DNA of 64,000 bases, taken from Kibdelosporangium persicum. Lineage in GTDB: Bacteria; Actinomycetota; Actinomycetes; Mycobacteriales; Pseudonocardiaceae. The notes beneath the pieces are model-generated. The model did no database searches. It was not told the DNA's origin and was given only the letters and a program-made list of their open reading frames with translations. The translations under genes were made by a program, and so were the position numbers. The DNA is taken from assembly GCF_013280595.1 (NCBI RefSeq), contig NZ_JAAATY010000021.1, positions 62,001 through 126,000 on the forward strand, in the 5' to 3' direction. Below, piece after piece: positions 42,462 through 51,429 of this stretch; the first letter of the stretch is position 1; each line of letters opens with the position of its first letter.

Positions 42462-43432
42462 TATTTCACCGAAACCGGTGAAGCGGCGTTATCAATCTCC
42501 GGCCGGGCCGCCGTGGACCCGTCCGCGGGCACGAAGTACACCGCTGTTCGCTGTTCCTGCTTGGCCATGCCGAAGGCCAGCGTGTGCTGGTCGATCCAGG
42601 CCGCCTGGTCATCGATCCCGGCGGTGCCAGGCAAGGTCGTTTCACGGTTCGTGCCCAGGTCAAGCACCACAAGGCTCCATTTGTCGAGCGGCGTGGGGCG
42701 CTTCTTGTACGCGACCTTCGTGCCGTCCGGCGACAGCGACGGGCACTCGGCGTTCTGCCGGACACCGCGCACGGTTCTGGCCTTCAGATCGCCCTTGACC
42801 AGCCAGTTCAGCCCGCCGGACGCCAGCGTGGCGTAGAAGGTCCGGTCGTCGGACGCGACCGTGATACCCCAGTAGTTGACGTCCGCCGCCTTCATCGGCC
42901 TGTTGTTGACGGTCGCGTCGAAGTGCTCGATCGACTCGGTGACCTCACCGGACCGCAGGTCGAAGAACCCGGTGCGGGTCGAGAAGCCGCCCGGCACGGC
43001 GTACGAGTCGCCGGTCACGAACGACGTCCAGGACACGATGTCGCCGGATGCGGACACCCGGGCCCGGCTCGGGATTCCTGGCAGCGGAACAGTTTTCACG
43101 ACAGTGTTATCGTTGGTCATCACTGCGGCTTCGTAAGCAGGCCCAGGCCCGGCGAGCCGCAGGCACACCGAGGTCTTGCCGGAGCGGTAGAACCGCTGGC
43201 AACGCAGAGCGCTGACGGTCCGCTGCCCGTCGGCGGCACGGGTGGTCACGCGATCCTGGCCGCCATCGAGGTCGATGTACATCACGTCCCCGGCGACAGG
43301 CGTCGGCGCGTTTTCGGTCACCGCCGGCTGCTTCACCGCAGTCCACGCCACGTATCCACCGCCGCCCAGCACGAGCAGCACGATCGCGGCGACACCGACC
43401 AGCACCCGATGCCCTGACACCCAGGTCTTCAA
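42461..43432 (-). CDS. Membrane-anchored beta-propeller-like (TolB-type) protein
   Basis: This protein of about 323 residues is not assigned to a family with confidence. It has one N-terminal membrane helix (VLVGVAAIVLLVLGGGGYVAWTA) and an extracytoplasmic domain with repeated beta units, including PSLSPDGTKVAYKK, as in TolB/WD40-like PD40 repeats. The TTG at 43432 overlaps the MFS stop (TTGA) and has GGTGAGG six bases before it; a GTG at 43420 is the alternative. It lies between an MFS gene and a GT2 gene in one tight leftward group, so it probably helps assemble or sense the polymer at the cell surface. Confidence 0.7.
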   Translation of the reverse strand: MKTWVSGHRVLVGVAAIVLLVLGGGGYVAWTAVKQPAVTENAPTPVAGDVMYIDLDGGQDRVTTRAADGQRTVSALRCQRFYRSGKTSVCLRLAGPGPAYEAAVMTNDNTVVKTVPLPGIPSRARVSASGDIVSWTSFVTGDSYAVPGGFSTRTGFFDLRSGEVTESIEHFDATVNNRPMKAADVNYWGITVASDDRTFYATLASGGLNWLVKGDLKARTVRGVRQNAECPSLSPDGTKVAYKKRPTPLDKWSLVVLDLGTNRETTLPGTAGIDDQAAWIDQHTLAFGMAKQEQRTAVYFVPADGSTAARPEIDNAASPVSVK

Positions 43433-44643
43433 GCGGACCTCACCAGGAACGCGACCACGACCAGCGCAACGACCAGCACAGCCGCCAACGCGACAACGGC
43501 CGTCGACATCGCCATGGCGGCAAGCATCACGCCGAACACGACCGACGAGACCATCCGCGTCAACGCCTGTCCGGTTTGGATGGTCGCGAGCCCGGTCGCC
43601 CGCAAGCCGGCAGGCACGAATCCACTGGCGTACGCCGACAGAACGCCATCCGTGCACGCGTAGAACAGTCCATGGGCGGCCAATGCAACCGCCATGGCGG
43701 TGAATCCGCCACCAGGCACCAACAACATCGCGTAAGTCACCAGCAGCAGCACGTGCCCGGCGAAGAACACCTTCCAACGGCCCAGCCGATCCGCCATCCG
43801 GCCGATCGGAGCCGCGGCGAGCAGGAACACGGCAGCGGTCCCCAACGGCAGCAACGGCAGGAATCCGACCGGAATGTCCGAAACCTTCTGCAGCACGACG
43901 AACACGAACGCGTCGCTGATTGTCACCAGGCCGAGCAACGCGGCCGCGATCGTGGCCCGCCGGAACTTGGCGTCCCGCAACAGGCCCAGCCCTGCCTTCG
44001 GTGAGACCCGCTTGCGCTGGACCCTGCCGCCGCGCTCCCGTACGAAGGTCAGCAGAACGACGATGCCGATCGCGGCGAAGACAAAACTCACCACGAACAC
44101 CGGCCCGGCGGCGGAACCCAACTGGTACAGGATCAGGAAAGTCAGCAACGGGCCCAGCAGCGCGCCCACTGTGTCCATCGCCCTGTGCACACCGAAAGCG
44201 GCGCCGAGCTGGTCCGGCGGTGTGGCCAAGGAGATCAGCGCGTCCCGTGGCGCGGTCCGGATTCCTTTGCCGGCACGGTCGACGGCGAGAACGCCACCGA
44301 TGCCCGCACCCGATGTCCCGGCCAGCGGGAAAACCAGCTTGGTCACGGCAGAAAGGCCGTAGCCGACCAGCGCGACGCGCTTGGGCCTACTGGTCCTGTC
44401 CGACACGTAACCGCCGACGAGCCGCAGGATCGCGGTGGCGCCCGTGTACAAACCGTCCAGCAACCCGAACTGCACGTAGCTCATCTGCAACGTGTAAATC
44501 AGGTAAACGGGCAGGAACGCGGTGACCATCTCGGCGGAGATGTCGGTCAGCAGGCTCACGGTGCCGAGCGCGAAAACGGTTCCAGGTAACCGGCCTGACA
44601 CACGCGGTGTCCTACCTGGACTCCGCGTCGAGGCGACGTACAC
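43429..44643 (-). CDS. Major facilitator superfamily transporter
   Basis: The 404-residue protein has about twelve transmembrane segments. The first half carries FALGTVSLLTDISAEMVTAFLPVYL and the MFS loop motif GGYVSDRTSRPKRVALVG; the second half has GRMADRLGRWKVFFAGHV. The ISAEM pattern and GKGIRTAPRDALIS loop recall MFS proteins of unknown substrate found with exopolysaccharide genes. The GTG at 44643 sits eight bases after GGAGG; one at 44652 is too close to it. It diverges from the Wzz-like gene over about 220 bp. Confidence 0.85.
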   Translation of the reverse strand: MYVASTRSPGRTPRVSGRLPGTVFALGTVSLLTDISAEMVTAFLPVYLIYTLQMSYVQFGLLDGLYTGATAILRLVGGYVSDRTSRPKRVALVGYGLSAVTKLVFPLAGTSGAGIGGVLAVDRAGKGIRTAPRDALISLATPPDQLGAAFGVHRAMDTVGALLGPLLTFLILYQLGSAAGPVFVVSFVFAAIGIVVLLTFVRERGGRVQRKRVSPKAGLGLLRDAKFRRATIAAALLGLVTISDAFVFVVLQKVSDIPVGFLPLLPLGTAAVFLLAAAPIGRMADRLGRWKVFFAGHVLLLVTYAMLLVPGGGFTAMAVALAAHGLFYACTDGVLSAYASGFVPAGLRATGLATIQTGQALTRMVSSVVFGVMLAAMAMSTAVVALAAVLVVALVVVAFLVRSA

Positions 44644-44867
44644 TCCCGCCACCTCCGTCTCGGCGTCGTCACTGCCAACGACATCGCCTGGTGACCACGG
44701 GCTGTTAGCCGACTTCCCCCAGCGGCGCCCCGGCCACCTCCGCCACGCATCGCGGAGCGACCACCCGAACCCGGCCCGTGAGCGTGATCGCTCGGCGTAA
44801 CAGAAAGCCTGGTCACGCAGATTGCTCGGGAAGAGAACACAATCGGGCCACGCCGATCGGGGACGTG

Positions 44868-45608
44868 ATGGACTTCTGGAAGACGCTCAAGGTGCTGCTG
44901 CGCCGCTGGCGCGTCGCAGTGCCGGTCTTCGCGGTGTCCCTTGGCCTCGCGGCCGGCGTCTACCTGTCGGTGGACACCGAGTACGAATCCAGCGGCACGA
45001 TCGTGCTGACGTCCCCCACGGACGGCGCGCGGGTCGCGGCCGACCAGCAGGGTCCGGCCGACCGGGTGAATCCGTTGCTGGCGTTCGACGCGAGCCTGAA
45101 CACCTCGGCCACGATCATCATCCAGAAGTTGCAGGACCCGGTCGTGCAGGAGCAGCTGACGGGCGCCAGCAAGCAGATCGGCTACGAGATCGGCAACGGC
45201 CAGCTGACCGGTCCCTTCATCGTCGTGGTCGCGTTGGCGCGCACGCCGGACGACGCCAAGAACACTGTCGGCAAAGTCCTCGACCGGGCCAGGACCGAGC
45301 TCAAGCAGAGCCAGGAGGCCCTGAAGGCACCGGCCTCCACGTTCATCACCCCGGTCGACATCATCTCGCCGACCAACGCCGAACCGAAGACGGGCGGCAA
45401 AGTCCGGTTCGCCGCGGTCGCGCTGGCACTCGGGTTCATCGCGAGCCTGTCGTCGGCGTACGCGATGGAAAGCTTCACCCAGTCCCGTAAGAAAAAGCGC
45501 AGCCGGGAACGCGCGCAGCAGCAGTGGCAGCACCAAGGCTCGTTGGAGCAGAACGGATCCTCAGGCGAGACGGTGCGTACGCACCCCGTCACGCAGAAGC
45601 CCGGCTGA
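44868..45608 (+). CDS. Wzz/YveK-like chain-length protein without kinase
   Basis: The 246-residue protein has the Wzz layout: an N-terminal membrane helix (residues about 19-37), an extracytoplasmic domain, and a second helix (VRFAAVALALGFIASLSSAYA, about 185-205) followed by a short basic cytosolic tail. Such proteins set polymer length and work with a BY-kinase (CpsD/Wzc). The usual kinase is neither fused nor encoded in the window. The ATG at 44868 follows GGGGACGTG. It heads a rightward operon: Wzz-like, polymerase, GT39-like, flippase. Confidence 0.85.
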   Translation: MDFWKTLKVLLRRWRVAVPVFAVSLGLAAGVYLSVDTEYESSGTIVLTSPTDGARVAADQQGPADRVNPLLAFDASLNTSATIIIQKLQDPVVQEQLTGASKQIGYEIGNGQLTGPFIVVVALARTPDDAKNTVGKVLDRARTELKQSQEALKAPASTFITPVDIISPTNAEPKTGGKVRFAAVALALGFIASLSSAYAMESFTQSRKKKRSRERAQQQWQHQGSLEQNGSSGETVRTHPVTQKPG

Positions 45609-45611
45609 TCC

Positions 45612-46919
45612 ATGTCCCGTGTTCAGCGTGCTGACGGCGCCACGTTGGCATGCGTCTTCCTGTTGATGTTGTTGATGATCCCGGCCCGGCTGGTGATCAG
45701 CGGCATCCCGATGTCCATCACCCCGGCCACCCTCGCGGGCCTCGCGCTCGGCGTGATCTGGTTCTGCTGCCAACTGGTCACCACCCTCGGCGTCGCCAAG
45801 GGGCGTAACATCGCCAGAACGGCGTTGTTCCTGTACGCGATCTCGCAACTGGCGACCTACGGCTACGCCACGCGCAACTACCTGCCGATGGACGAGCTGG
45901 AAGGCGCGGACCGCACGATCGTCGTGGTGTTCGGCACGATCTGCGTGGGTATCGCGGTGTGTGACGGCGTGCGGAACCTGGCACGACTGGACGTGCTGCT
46001 CAAGTTCATGACGGTCGCCATCGGCGTCGTGGCGTTCATCGGTTTCCTCCAGTTCTCGATCGCCTTCGACCTCACCAAGTACCTGGCCGTGCCGGGTCTG
46101 CGGCCGGTCACCGATGACGGTTTCGTGCTGGAACGCGCGACGTTCCGCCGGCCTGCCGGAACGACCGGGCATCCCATCGAGTTCGGCGTGGTGTGCGCGA
46201 TCGGCGTCCCGTTCGCCGCGCACTACGCCTACCGGGCGAAGGAGTCGGGCCAGAAAGCCGGCAAGTGGTGGCTGTGCCTGGCGATCATCGCGGCGGGCGC
46301 GGTGATCTCGCTGTCCCGCTCGGCGATCCTCGGTCTGTGCCTCGGTGGCGTGGTGCTGCTGATCGGCTGGCCGGGCAAACGCCGCGGCCAGGCGCTCATC
46401 GCCGCCGCCGGATTCCTCGTCGTGCTCAGGATGGTCGTGCCGGGGTTGATCGGCACCCTGTACAGCCTGTTCGACAACATCGGCAGCGATCCGAGCATCG
46501 AGGGACGCACCGACGACTACGAGTCAGCCGGTGAGCAGATCGCCAAACACTGGCTTCTCGGCCGTGGCAACGGAACCTACCTGTCCGAAAAGTACGGTCC
46601 GCTGGACAACCAGTACCTCGGCACGCTCGTCCAGAACGGCTACATCGGACTGATCGTCCTGGTTTTCCTGTTCCTTGTCGGCATGTACTCGGCCGCCAAG
46701 GTCCGGGCGATCAGCCCGGACCCGGTCGTGCGCGATCTGGCGCTGTCGTTGATCGCGGCACAGGCCATCGTGGCGCTCGGGGCGGCCACGTTCGACCTGC
46801 TGTGGTTCTCCACCGCGACCGGCCTGACGTTTGTCCTGGTCGGTGCGAGCGGCGCGTTGTTGCGCACGGTCCAAGCACAAACCCCTGTCCTTCCGCCGAT
46901 GTGGGAAGCAGTCCGATGA
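45612..46919 (+). CDS. O-antigen ligase/polymerase-like membrane protein (Wzy type)
   Basis: The 435-residue protein has around ten to twelve membrane helices and a large extracytoplasmic loop. The Wzy/WaaL-type motif GRPAGTTGHPIEFG-like region (RRPAGTTGHPIEFGVVCAIG) lies near residue 180, and the loop segment GRGNGTYLSEKYGPLDNQYLGTLVQNG near 320 resembles Wzy_C. It is expected to polymerise lipid-linked repeat units outside the membrane. It starts 3 bp after the Wzz-like gene and overlaps the next by ATGA. Confidence 0.85.
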   Translation: MSRVQRADGATLACVFLLMLLMIPARLVISGIPMSITPATLAGLALGVIWFCCQLVTTLGVAKGRNIARTALFLYAISQLATYGYATRNYLPMDELEGADRTIVVVFGTICVGIAVCDGVRNLARLDVLLKFMTVAIGVVAFIGFLQFSIAFDLTKYLAVPGLRPVTDDGFVLERATFRRPAGTTGHPIEFGVVCAIGVPFAAHYAYRAKESGQKAGKWWLCLAIIAAGAVISLSRSAILGLCLGGVVLLIGWPGKRRGQALIAAAGFLVVLRMVVPGLIGTLYSLFDNIGSDPSIEGRTDDYESAGEQIAKHWLLGRGNGTYLSEKYGPLDNQYLGTLVQNGYIGLIVLVFLFLVGMYSAAKVRAISPDPVVRDLALSLIAAQAIVALGAATFDLLWFSTATGLTFVLVGASGALLRTVQAQTPVLPPMWEAVR

Positions 46920-48133
46920 CACAGTTGGCAACGCACCGGTCGGCCGCCGTGTTCGACTGGCTCAGCGAGCGAAGCAAGCAGATCGCCATGGCCGCGGCCG
47001 GGCTGAGCCTGCTGCTCGCCGGCGGATACGCGGTCATGCTCGGCAACGAGTTGCGGTACTCGGACGAGCACGTCTACCTGGAGTTGACCCAGTCCCTGGT
47101 CGACGGCCGCGGTTTCGCGTTCGGCACGGACTCGACCGCCTACCGCCCACCGGGATACCCGTTCCTCCTGCTGCCGTTGCACCTGGTGAGCGGGGGCAAC
47201 GTGTTCGTCATGCGGCTGCTGGGAGTTGCCTGCCTGGCCGGTGTGGTGTGGTTCGGATACTTGTTGGCTCGGCGGATCTCGCCAGTCGCAGGCGCGCTCG
47301 TTGCCGTCGTCACCGCGGCGTACCCGTTGTTCGTGTACACGGCGACCGCGCTGTACCCGCAGATGCCCGCGCTGCTCCTGCTGATGACGATGTTCGAGTT
47401 CGGGCTGCGGGCCAAGCATCGCTGGGTATGGGCGATCCCGAGTGGACTGTCGGCCGGTTTCCTCACGATCACTGTGCCGTCCTTCGCACCGACACTGGTG
47501 CTCGTCGCTCTGTTCATCGGGTGGCGGGCGCGTAAGGCGGTCGCTGTGCTGCTGGTCGCGGCGGCGATCATCCCCGGCCTGTGGTGCCTCCGGAACGCTG
47601 TCGTGATGGGGGCGTTCATCCCGGTTTCCACGAACAACGGCGTGAACCTGTTGCTCGGCAACAACCCGGGTGCCACGGGCAGCAGCGGGACGAGTGTCGA
47701 CGTCACGGCGTACGAGCAACGGGCCAAGGAACTCAACCTGGACGAGGTCGGGATCGACAAGTTCTACAGCGACCAGGCCGTCGAGTGGATCACCGCCAAC
47801 CCCGCTCAGGCCGCAGGCCTGTACGCGGCCAAGGTCATGCACAACTTCGCCTACAGCGACACCTTGAAGACCGCGGGCCAGGGTGCGTCCGACCTGCTCG
47901 CCGCACTGAGCTACTACCCGATCCTCGCCCTGGCACTGCTCCGGGTGATGATCTTCAAACGGTTCCCGCCGCACCGGGTGGACAAGCTCTGCCTCTGGGC
48001 GATCGTGCTGAACGTGCTGCTGCTGGCCGTGTTCTTCACCAGAATCCGGTTCCGGGTGCCGTTGGACGAGCTCACCATCGTGCTCGCGGTGTCCACTGTG
48101 GTCGTGTGGTGGGACAGGCGGCGGGTGGCATGA
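46916..48133 (+). CDS. ArnT/GT39-like membrane glycosyltransferase
   Basis: The 405-residue protein has about eleven predicted membrane helices. The first periplasmic loop carries ELRYSDEHVYLELTQSLVDG, with the acidic DE pair typical of PMT_2/ArnT enzymes that use polyprenyl-phosphate sugars, followed by TAYRPPGYPFLLLPLHL. A central loop, NNPGATGSSGTSVDVTAYEQR, is extracytoplasmic. It may decorate the polymer or lipid intermediate outside the membrane. The donor and acceptor are unknown. Both ends overlap neighbours by ATGA. Confidence 0.83.
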   Translation: MTQLATHRSAAVFDWLSERSKQIAMAAAGLSLLLAGGYAVMLGNELRYSDEHVYLELTQSLVDGRGFAFGTDSTAYRPPGYPFLLLPLHLVSGGNVFVMRLLGVACLAGVVWFGYLLARRISPVAGALVAVVTAAYPLFVYTATALYPQMPALLLLMTMFEFGLRAKHRWVWAIPSGLSAGFLTITVPSFAPTLVLVALFIGWRARKAVAVLLVAAAIIPGLWCLRNAVVMGAFIPVSTNNGVNLLLGNNPGATGSSGTSVDVTAYEQRAKELNLDEVGIDKFYSDQAVEWITANPAQAAGLYAAKVMHNFAYSDTLKTAGQGASDLLAALSYYPILALALLRVMIFKRFPPHRVDKLCLWAIVLNVLLLAVFFTRIRFRVPLDELTIVLAVSTVVVWWDRRRVA

Positions 48134-49539
48134 CGACCAGATCCCCTGTTCGCAGAGCTTTGCGGATGAGCCTGCTCAACACGGTCGTCGGCAGGCTCGG
48201 CACCTTCCTCACCGGAATCGTGCTGGCGAGGCTGCTGACACCGCATGACTTCGGCGTGTACGCGATCGCGTTCGTGGCGTTGATCACGTTGCTGTCGTTG
48301 AACGAGCTCGGGGTCAGCCTGGCGATGGTCCGCTGGCCCGGCGATCCTGAGCGCATCCGGCCGACCGTGACCACGATTTCCGTGCTCACGAGCGTTTTCG
48401 TCTACGCATTGTGCTGGTTCGGTGCGCCCCTGTTCGCGGACGCCATGGAAGTGCCCGAAGCCACTGGTGTTGTCCGGGTCCTGTGTGTCAGCGCGCTGAT
48501 AGACGGCCTGAGTTCACCCGTCGCACAGCTGATGAACCGCGAGTTCAAGCAGGGCCTGCGGCTGTTCGTCGACCTGTCGAACCTGCTGGTGACGACTGGC
48601 TTGACGGTCTCGCTGGCAGCGACCGGGCACGGCGCGTGGAGTCTGGCGTGGGGACAGATCGCCGGCAACGCGGTGTCGTCGCTGGTGTTGTTCTCCTTGA
48701 GCCGCAAGTGGCCGAGGCTCGGCTTCGACAGCAGGCTGGCACGTGAGCTGATCGCGTTCGGGCTGCCCTTGGCCGGTGCCAGCCTGCTGATGATGGCGAT
48801 GTGGAACGTCGACAAGGTCTTCACCGGCCCGATGCTCGGCGCGGTCGCCCTAGGTCTTTACCTGCAGGCGTTCAACCTGGCTTCCTGGCCGGTGAACGTG
48901 TTCTCGGTGGTGGTCCGCCGGGTGTCACTGGCCGCGTTCGCCCGTGTGCAGGACGATCGGGAGCAACGACAGGCTGTCTTCGCGAAGATGGCCATGGTCC
49001 TGGCCATCCCGACCCTGCCGGTCTGCGTAATCCTCGGCCTGCTCGCGTTGCCGGTCGTGACCACTTTGTACGGCCAGCCATGGGCCGGTTCGGCGGTGGC
49101 CTTGCAGTTCCTGGCCTTGCTCGGAGTGGTCCGGGTCGCGTCCGAGCTGGCGTACGACTTCCTGGTGGCGCTCGGTCGTTCCCGCACGACTCTGTGGTTG
49201 CAGGCGGGCTGGTTGGTGGCGCTGCTGGTGTGCCTGCCGATCGGTGCGTCGCTCGGCGGGATCGAAGGTGTCGGCATCGCGCACGCCGGGGTCGCGCTAC
49301 TGCTGATGCTTCCGGCGTACGCGATGGCCGTGGCAAGGACCGGGATCTCGGTCCGAGCACTGGCCGCTCCCTTGGCGCGTCCGGTGCTCGGAGCCGTCTG
49401 CATGGTCGCGGTGATTCTCGTGGTCCGGTGGCTCACCGAACCGTCGGTCCTTCAGCTGCTCCTGGGCGGAGCCTTGGGCCTGGTGGCGTACGCCCCCGCG
49501 GTGTGGCCGCTGCGCAGGACTCTCGGCATCCTCAAGTGA
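48130..49539 (+). CDS. Lipopolysaccharide/oligosaccharide flippase (Wzx-like)
   Basis: This 469-residue MOP-superfamily transporter has about thirteen to fourteen membrane helices. RMSLLNTVVGRLGTFLTGIVLARLLTPHDFGVYAIA near the N terminus is typical of Wzx/RfbX (polysacc_synt_3) proteins, as is FGLPLAGASLLMMAMWNVDKVFTGPMLGAVALGLY. It should flip lipid-linked repeat units to the outer face for the polymerase. The ATG at 48130 overlaps the previous stop. It is the last of the tightly coupled rightward group. Confidence 0.9.
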   Translation: MTTRSPVRRALRMSLLNTVVGRLGTFLTGIVLARLLTPHDFGVYAIAFVALITLLSLNELGVSLAMVRWPGDPERIRPTVTTISVLTSVFVYALCWFGAPLFADAMEVPEATGVVRVLCVSALIDGLSSPVAQLMNREFKQGLRLFVDLSNLLVTTGLTVSLAATGHGAWSLAWGQIAGNAVSSLVLFSLSRKWPRLGFDSRLARELIAFGLPLAGASLLMMAMWNVDKVFTGPMLGAVALGLYLQAFNLASWPVNVFSVVVRRVSLAAFARVQDDREQRQAVFAKMAMVLAIPTLPVCVILGLLALPVVTTLYGQPWAGSAVALQFLALLGVVRVASELAYDFLVALGRSRTTLWLQAGWLVALLVCLPIGASLGGIEGVGIAHAGVALLLMLPAYAMAVARTGISVRALAAPLARPVLGAVCMVAVILVVRWLTEPSVLQLLLGGALGLVAYAPAVWPLRRTLGILK

Positions 49540-49605
49540 CCCGGGTGTTGCGGTTTTGGCAACGAAGGTTGCCTGTTTCGCTCGTCCGGGCGCACAGTGG
49601 CCGGT

Positions 49606-50211
49606 ATGGAAGACGTTGTGATGGACGAAGCGTTCTGGGACACCATGTACCGGGAGAAGGACCGGAAGTGGAGTGGCAACCCCAATCCGACGCTGGTCGC
49701 CGAGGTGTCCGGGCTCAGGCCGGGGACGGCGCTGGATGTGGGCTGCGGTGAGGGTGCCGACGCCATCTGGCTGGCCGGGCGCGGGTGGCGGGTGACCGGT
49801 GTGGACGTTTCCAGCGTCGCCCTTGACCGGGCCAAGCAGCACAGCACCGAGGTCGAGTGGCTGCACCTCGACCTGGCCAAGGAGCCCGTGCCCGGCACGT
49901 ACGACCTGGTGTCCGCGCAGTACGTGCACTTCCAGCCCAAAGAGGACATGCTGGAGCTGCACCGGCGTATCGCCGAGGCCGTCGCACCCGGCGGGACGTT
50001 GCTGATCGTCGGGCACGATCCCCAGGAAGCGCATCGGCACGCGGCGGACAAGCCGGACATCCCGCACGACATCTTCTTCGGTGCCGACACGCTGACTTCG
50101 TTGCTGGCACAGAACGAGTGGACCATCGAAGTCGCCGAGACGCGCACGCTCGACCGCCCTGATCACCGCATGTACGACTTCGTCTTCAAGGCGTCACGCC
50201 GTTCCGCGTGA
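49606..50211 (+). CDS. Class I SAM-dependent methyltransferase
   Basis: The 201-residue protein has the SAM motif ALDVGCGEGADAIWLA, the acidic loop VTGVDVSSVALDRAKQ, VSAQYVHFQPKEDM, and IAEAVAPGGTLLIVGHDP. It resembles thiopurine/tellurite-type methyltransferases (TehB-like), also known as general small-molecule methyltransferases. Position does not prove a role in polysaccharide methylation. Starts at 49597 (GTG), 49606 and 49621 are all in frame. The 3' end overlaps the convergent glycosyltransferase by 18 nt. Confidence 0.87.
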   Translation: MEDVVMDEAFWDTMYREKDRKWSGNPNPTLVAEVSGLRPGTALDVGCGEGADAIWLAGRGWRVTGVDVSSVALDRAKQHSTEVEWLHLDLAKEPVPGTYDLVSAQYVHFQPKEDMLELHRRIAEAVAPGGTLLIVGHDPQEAHRHAADKPDIPHDIFFGADTLTSLLAQNEWTIEVAETRTLDRPDHRMYDFVFKASRRSA

Positions 50212-51429
50212 CACCACGACCGGCTTGGCGTTCGCGTCGTCGGTCGCGAGAGTGCCGCGCCACCTCTGGTACTTGGTCCGTACCTTCGTGGTCACGACTC
50301 CGCTGCCGGAGCGGATCAGGTCGGCGGCGATCTCCGCCGTCGCCGTCCTGGTCCGTGCCGCGAACAGGTACTCGTCCTCCTGGACGCGGGCGGCACGGGT
50401 GAGCGCGAACCGCTCCACCACAAGCTTGCGCGCGAACTCGCCGAGTGAACCGCGCAGGTCACGGGACTCCAGCAGCGTTCCGAGGTGCTTGCGCAGGTCC
50501 AGCGCGCCGTTGCCGCCAAGGCCGTACCAGCCCTGCTTCAGAAACAGCGGTGCCGTGTCGGACGTGAGCAGCTCGCTGAAACCCTGCTCGCCGACGACCA
50601 CCAACGGCTTGCCGAACGCCATGCCGCGCAGGGCCGAGCCGCCCTGCCCGACGATCACGTCCGCGGCCGCGTAAGCCGGACGTGGATCGGCGACCTCGCC
50701 GGTCAGCCGGACCACGGTGCGCCGAGCCAGTGCGTTCGCCTTGGCGGCACGGGCTTCGATCTCCCCGCGGGACCGGCCATCGCCGACGATGACCAACTGC
50801 ACCTGGTGGCCCGCGGCTGCCAACGCGCCCACCGCGTCGCAAGCCGCGAGCAGTCCCTCGAGTTTCAGCTCCGGGACGAGACGGCAGATCATCGCGATCA
50901 GCACTTCGTCCCGCGGAATCCCGTGTTCCTGCCGGAACGCTGCGCCGTCCACCGACGGGTGGTCGGTTTCCGTGTCCACCGGCGGTTCCAGCAAGGTCAC
51001 CCGGTGATGTCCAGCGGCCAAGGCGGCCTCACGGATCGCCTCGGTGCCCACGACCAGCGGAACAGTCCGGGGAAAGAACGGTACGACGGACATCGACATC
51101 ACCGTGCCGACGACCGGTGTGCGCCAGCGCAGACCCGGACCGAAGACAGCCTCGATCACCGGTGGCCACTCGTAGCCGTGCACTACGTGAATCCGTCGCT
51201 CGTGGACGGTCCTGGCCAAGGTGGCGAGCACCTGGGGAGACGGCCGACGACGACTCAACGGGATCTCGATGTGTTCCAGACCGAGGTCGTGCACGCGTTT
51301 CACCAACGGGCCCGGCTCGGACAAGACGATCACCTCGTGCCCACGGTCCCGCACCGCGCCCGCCAGCTGGATGGCGTTCAGCTGGGAACCGCCGATCTCC
51401 ATGGCGTGCGGGTAGACCAGAATCCGCAT
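50194..51429 (-). CDS. Family 4 glycosyltransferase
   Basis: The 411-residue GT-B protein starts MRILVYPHAMEIGGSQLNAIQLAGAVRDRGHEV and has IHVVHGYEWPP, ALIAMICRLVPELKLEGLL-type donor-domain sequence (VLIAMICRLVPELKLEGLLAA), VGDGRSRGEIE, and AAADVIVGQGGSALRGMAFGKPLVVVGEQG. The sugar donor is unknown. Its start overlaps the previous stop by one base (TGATG). It is the last of a coupled leftward group beginning with the large DUF4082 protein. Confidence 0.87.
   Translation of the reverse strand: MRILVYPHAMEIGGSQLNAIQLAGAVRDRGHEVIVLSEPGPLVKRVHDLGLEHIEIPLSRRRPSPQVLATLARTVHERRIHVVHGYEWPPVIEAVFGPGLRWRTPVVGTVMSMSVVPFFPRTVPLVVGTEAIREAALAAGHHRVTLLEPPVDTETDHPSVDGAAFRQEHGIPRDEVLIAMICRLVPELKLEGLLAACDAVGALAAAGHQVQLVIVGDGRSRGEIEARAAKANALARRTVVRLTGEVADPRPAYAAADVIVGQGGSALRGMAFGKPLVVVGEQGFSELLTSDTAPLFLKQGWYGLGGNGALDLRKHLGTLLESRDLRGSLGEFARKLVVERFALTRAARVQEDEYLFAARTRTATAEIAADLIRSGSGVVTTKVRTKYQRWRGTLATDDANAKPVVVSRGTA

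Noticed and set aside
49558-49573. Short GGCAAC/GTTGCC hairpin after the flippase gene
   Set aside because: The stem is too short to support a terminator call.
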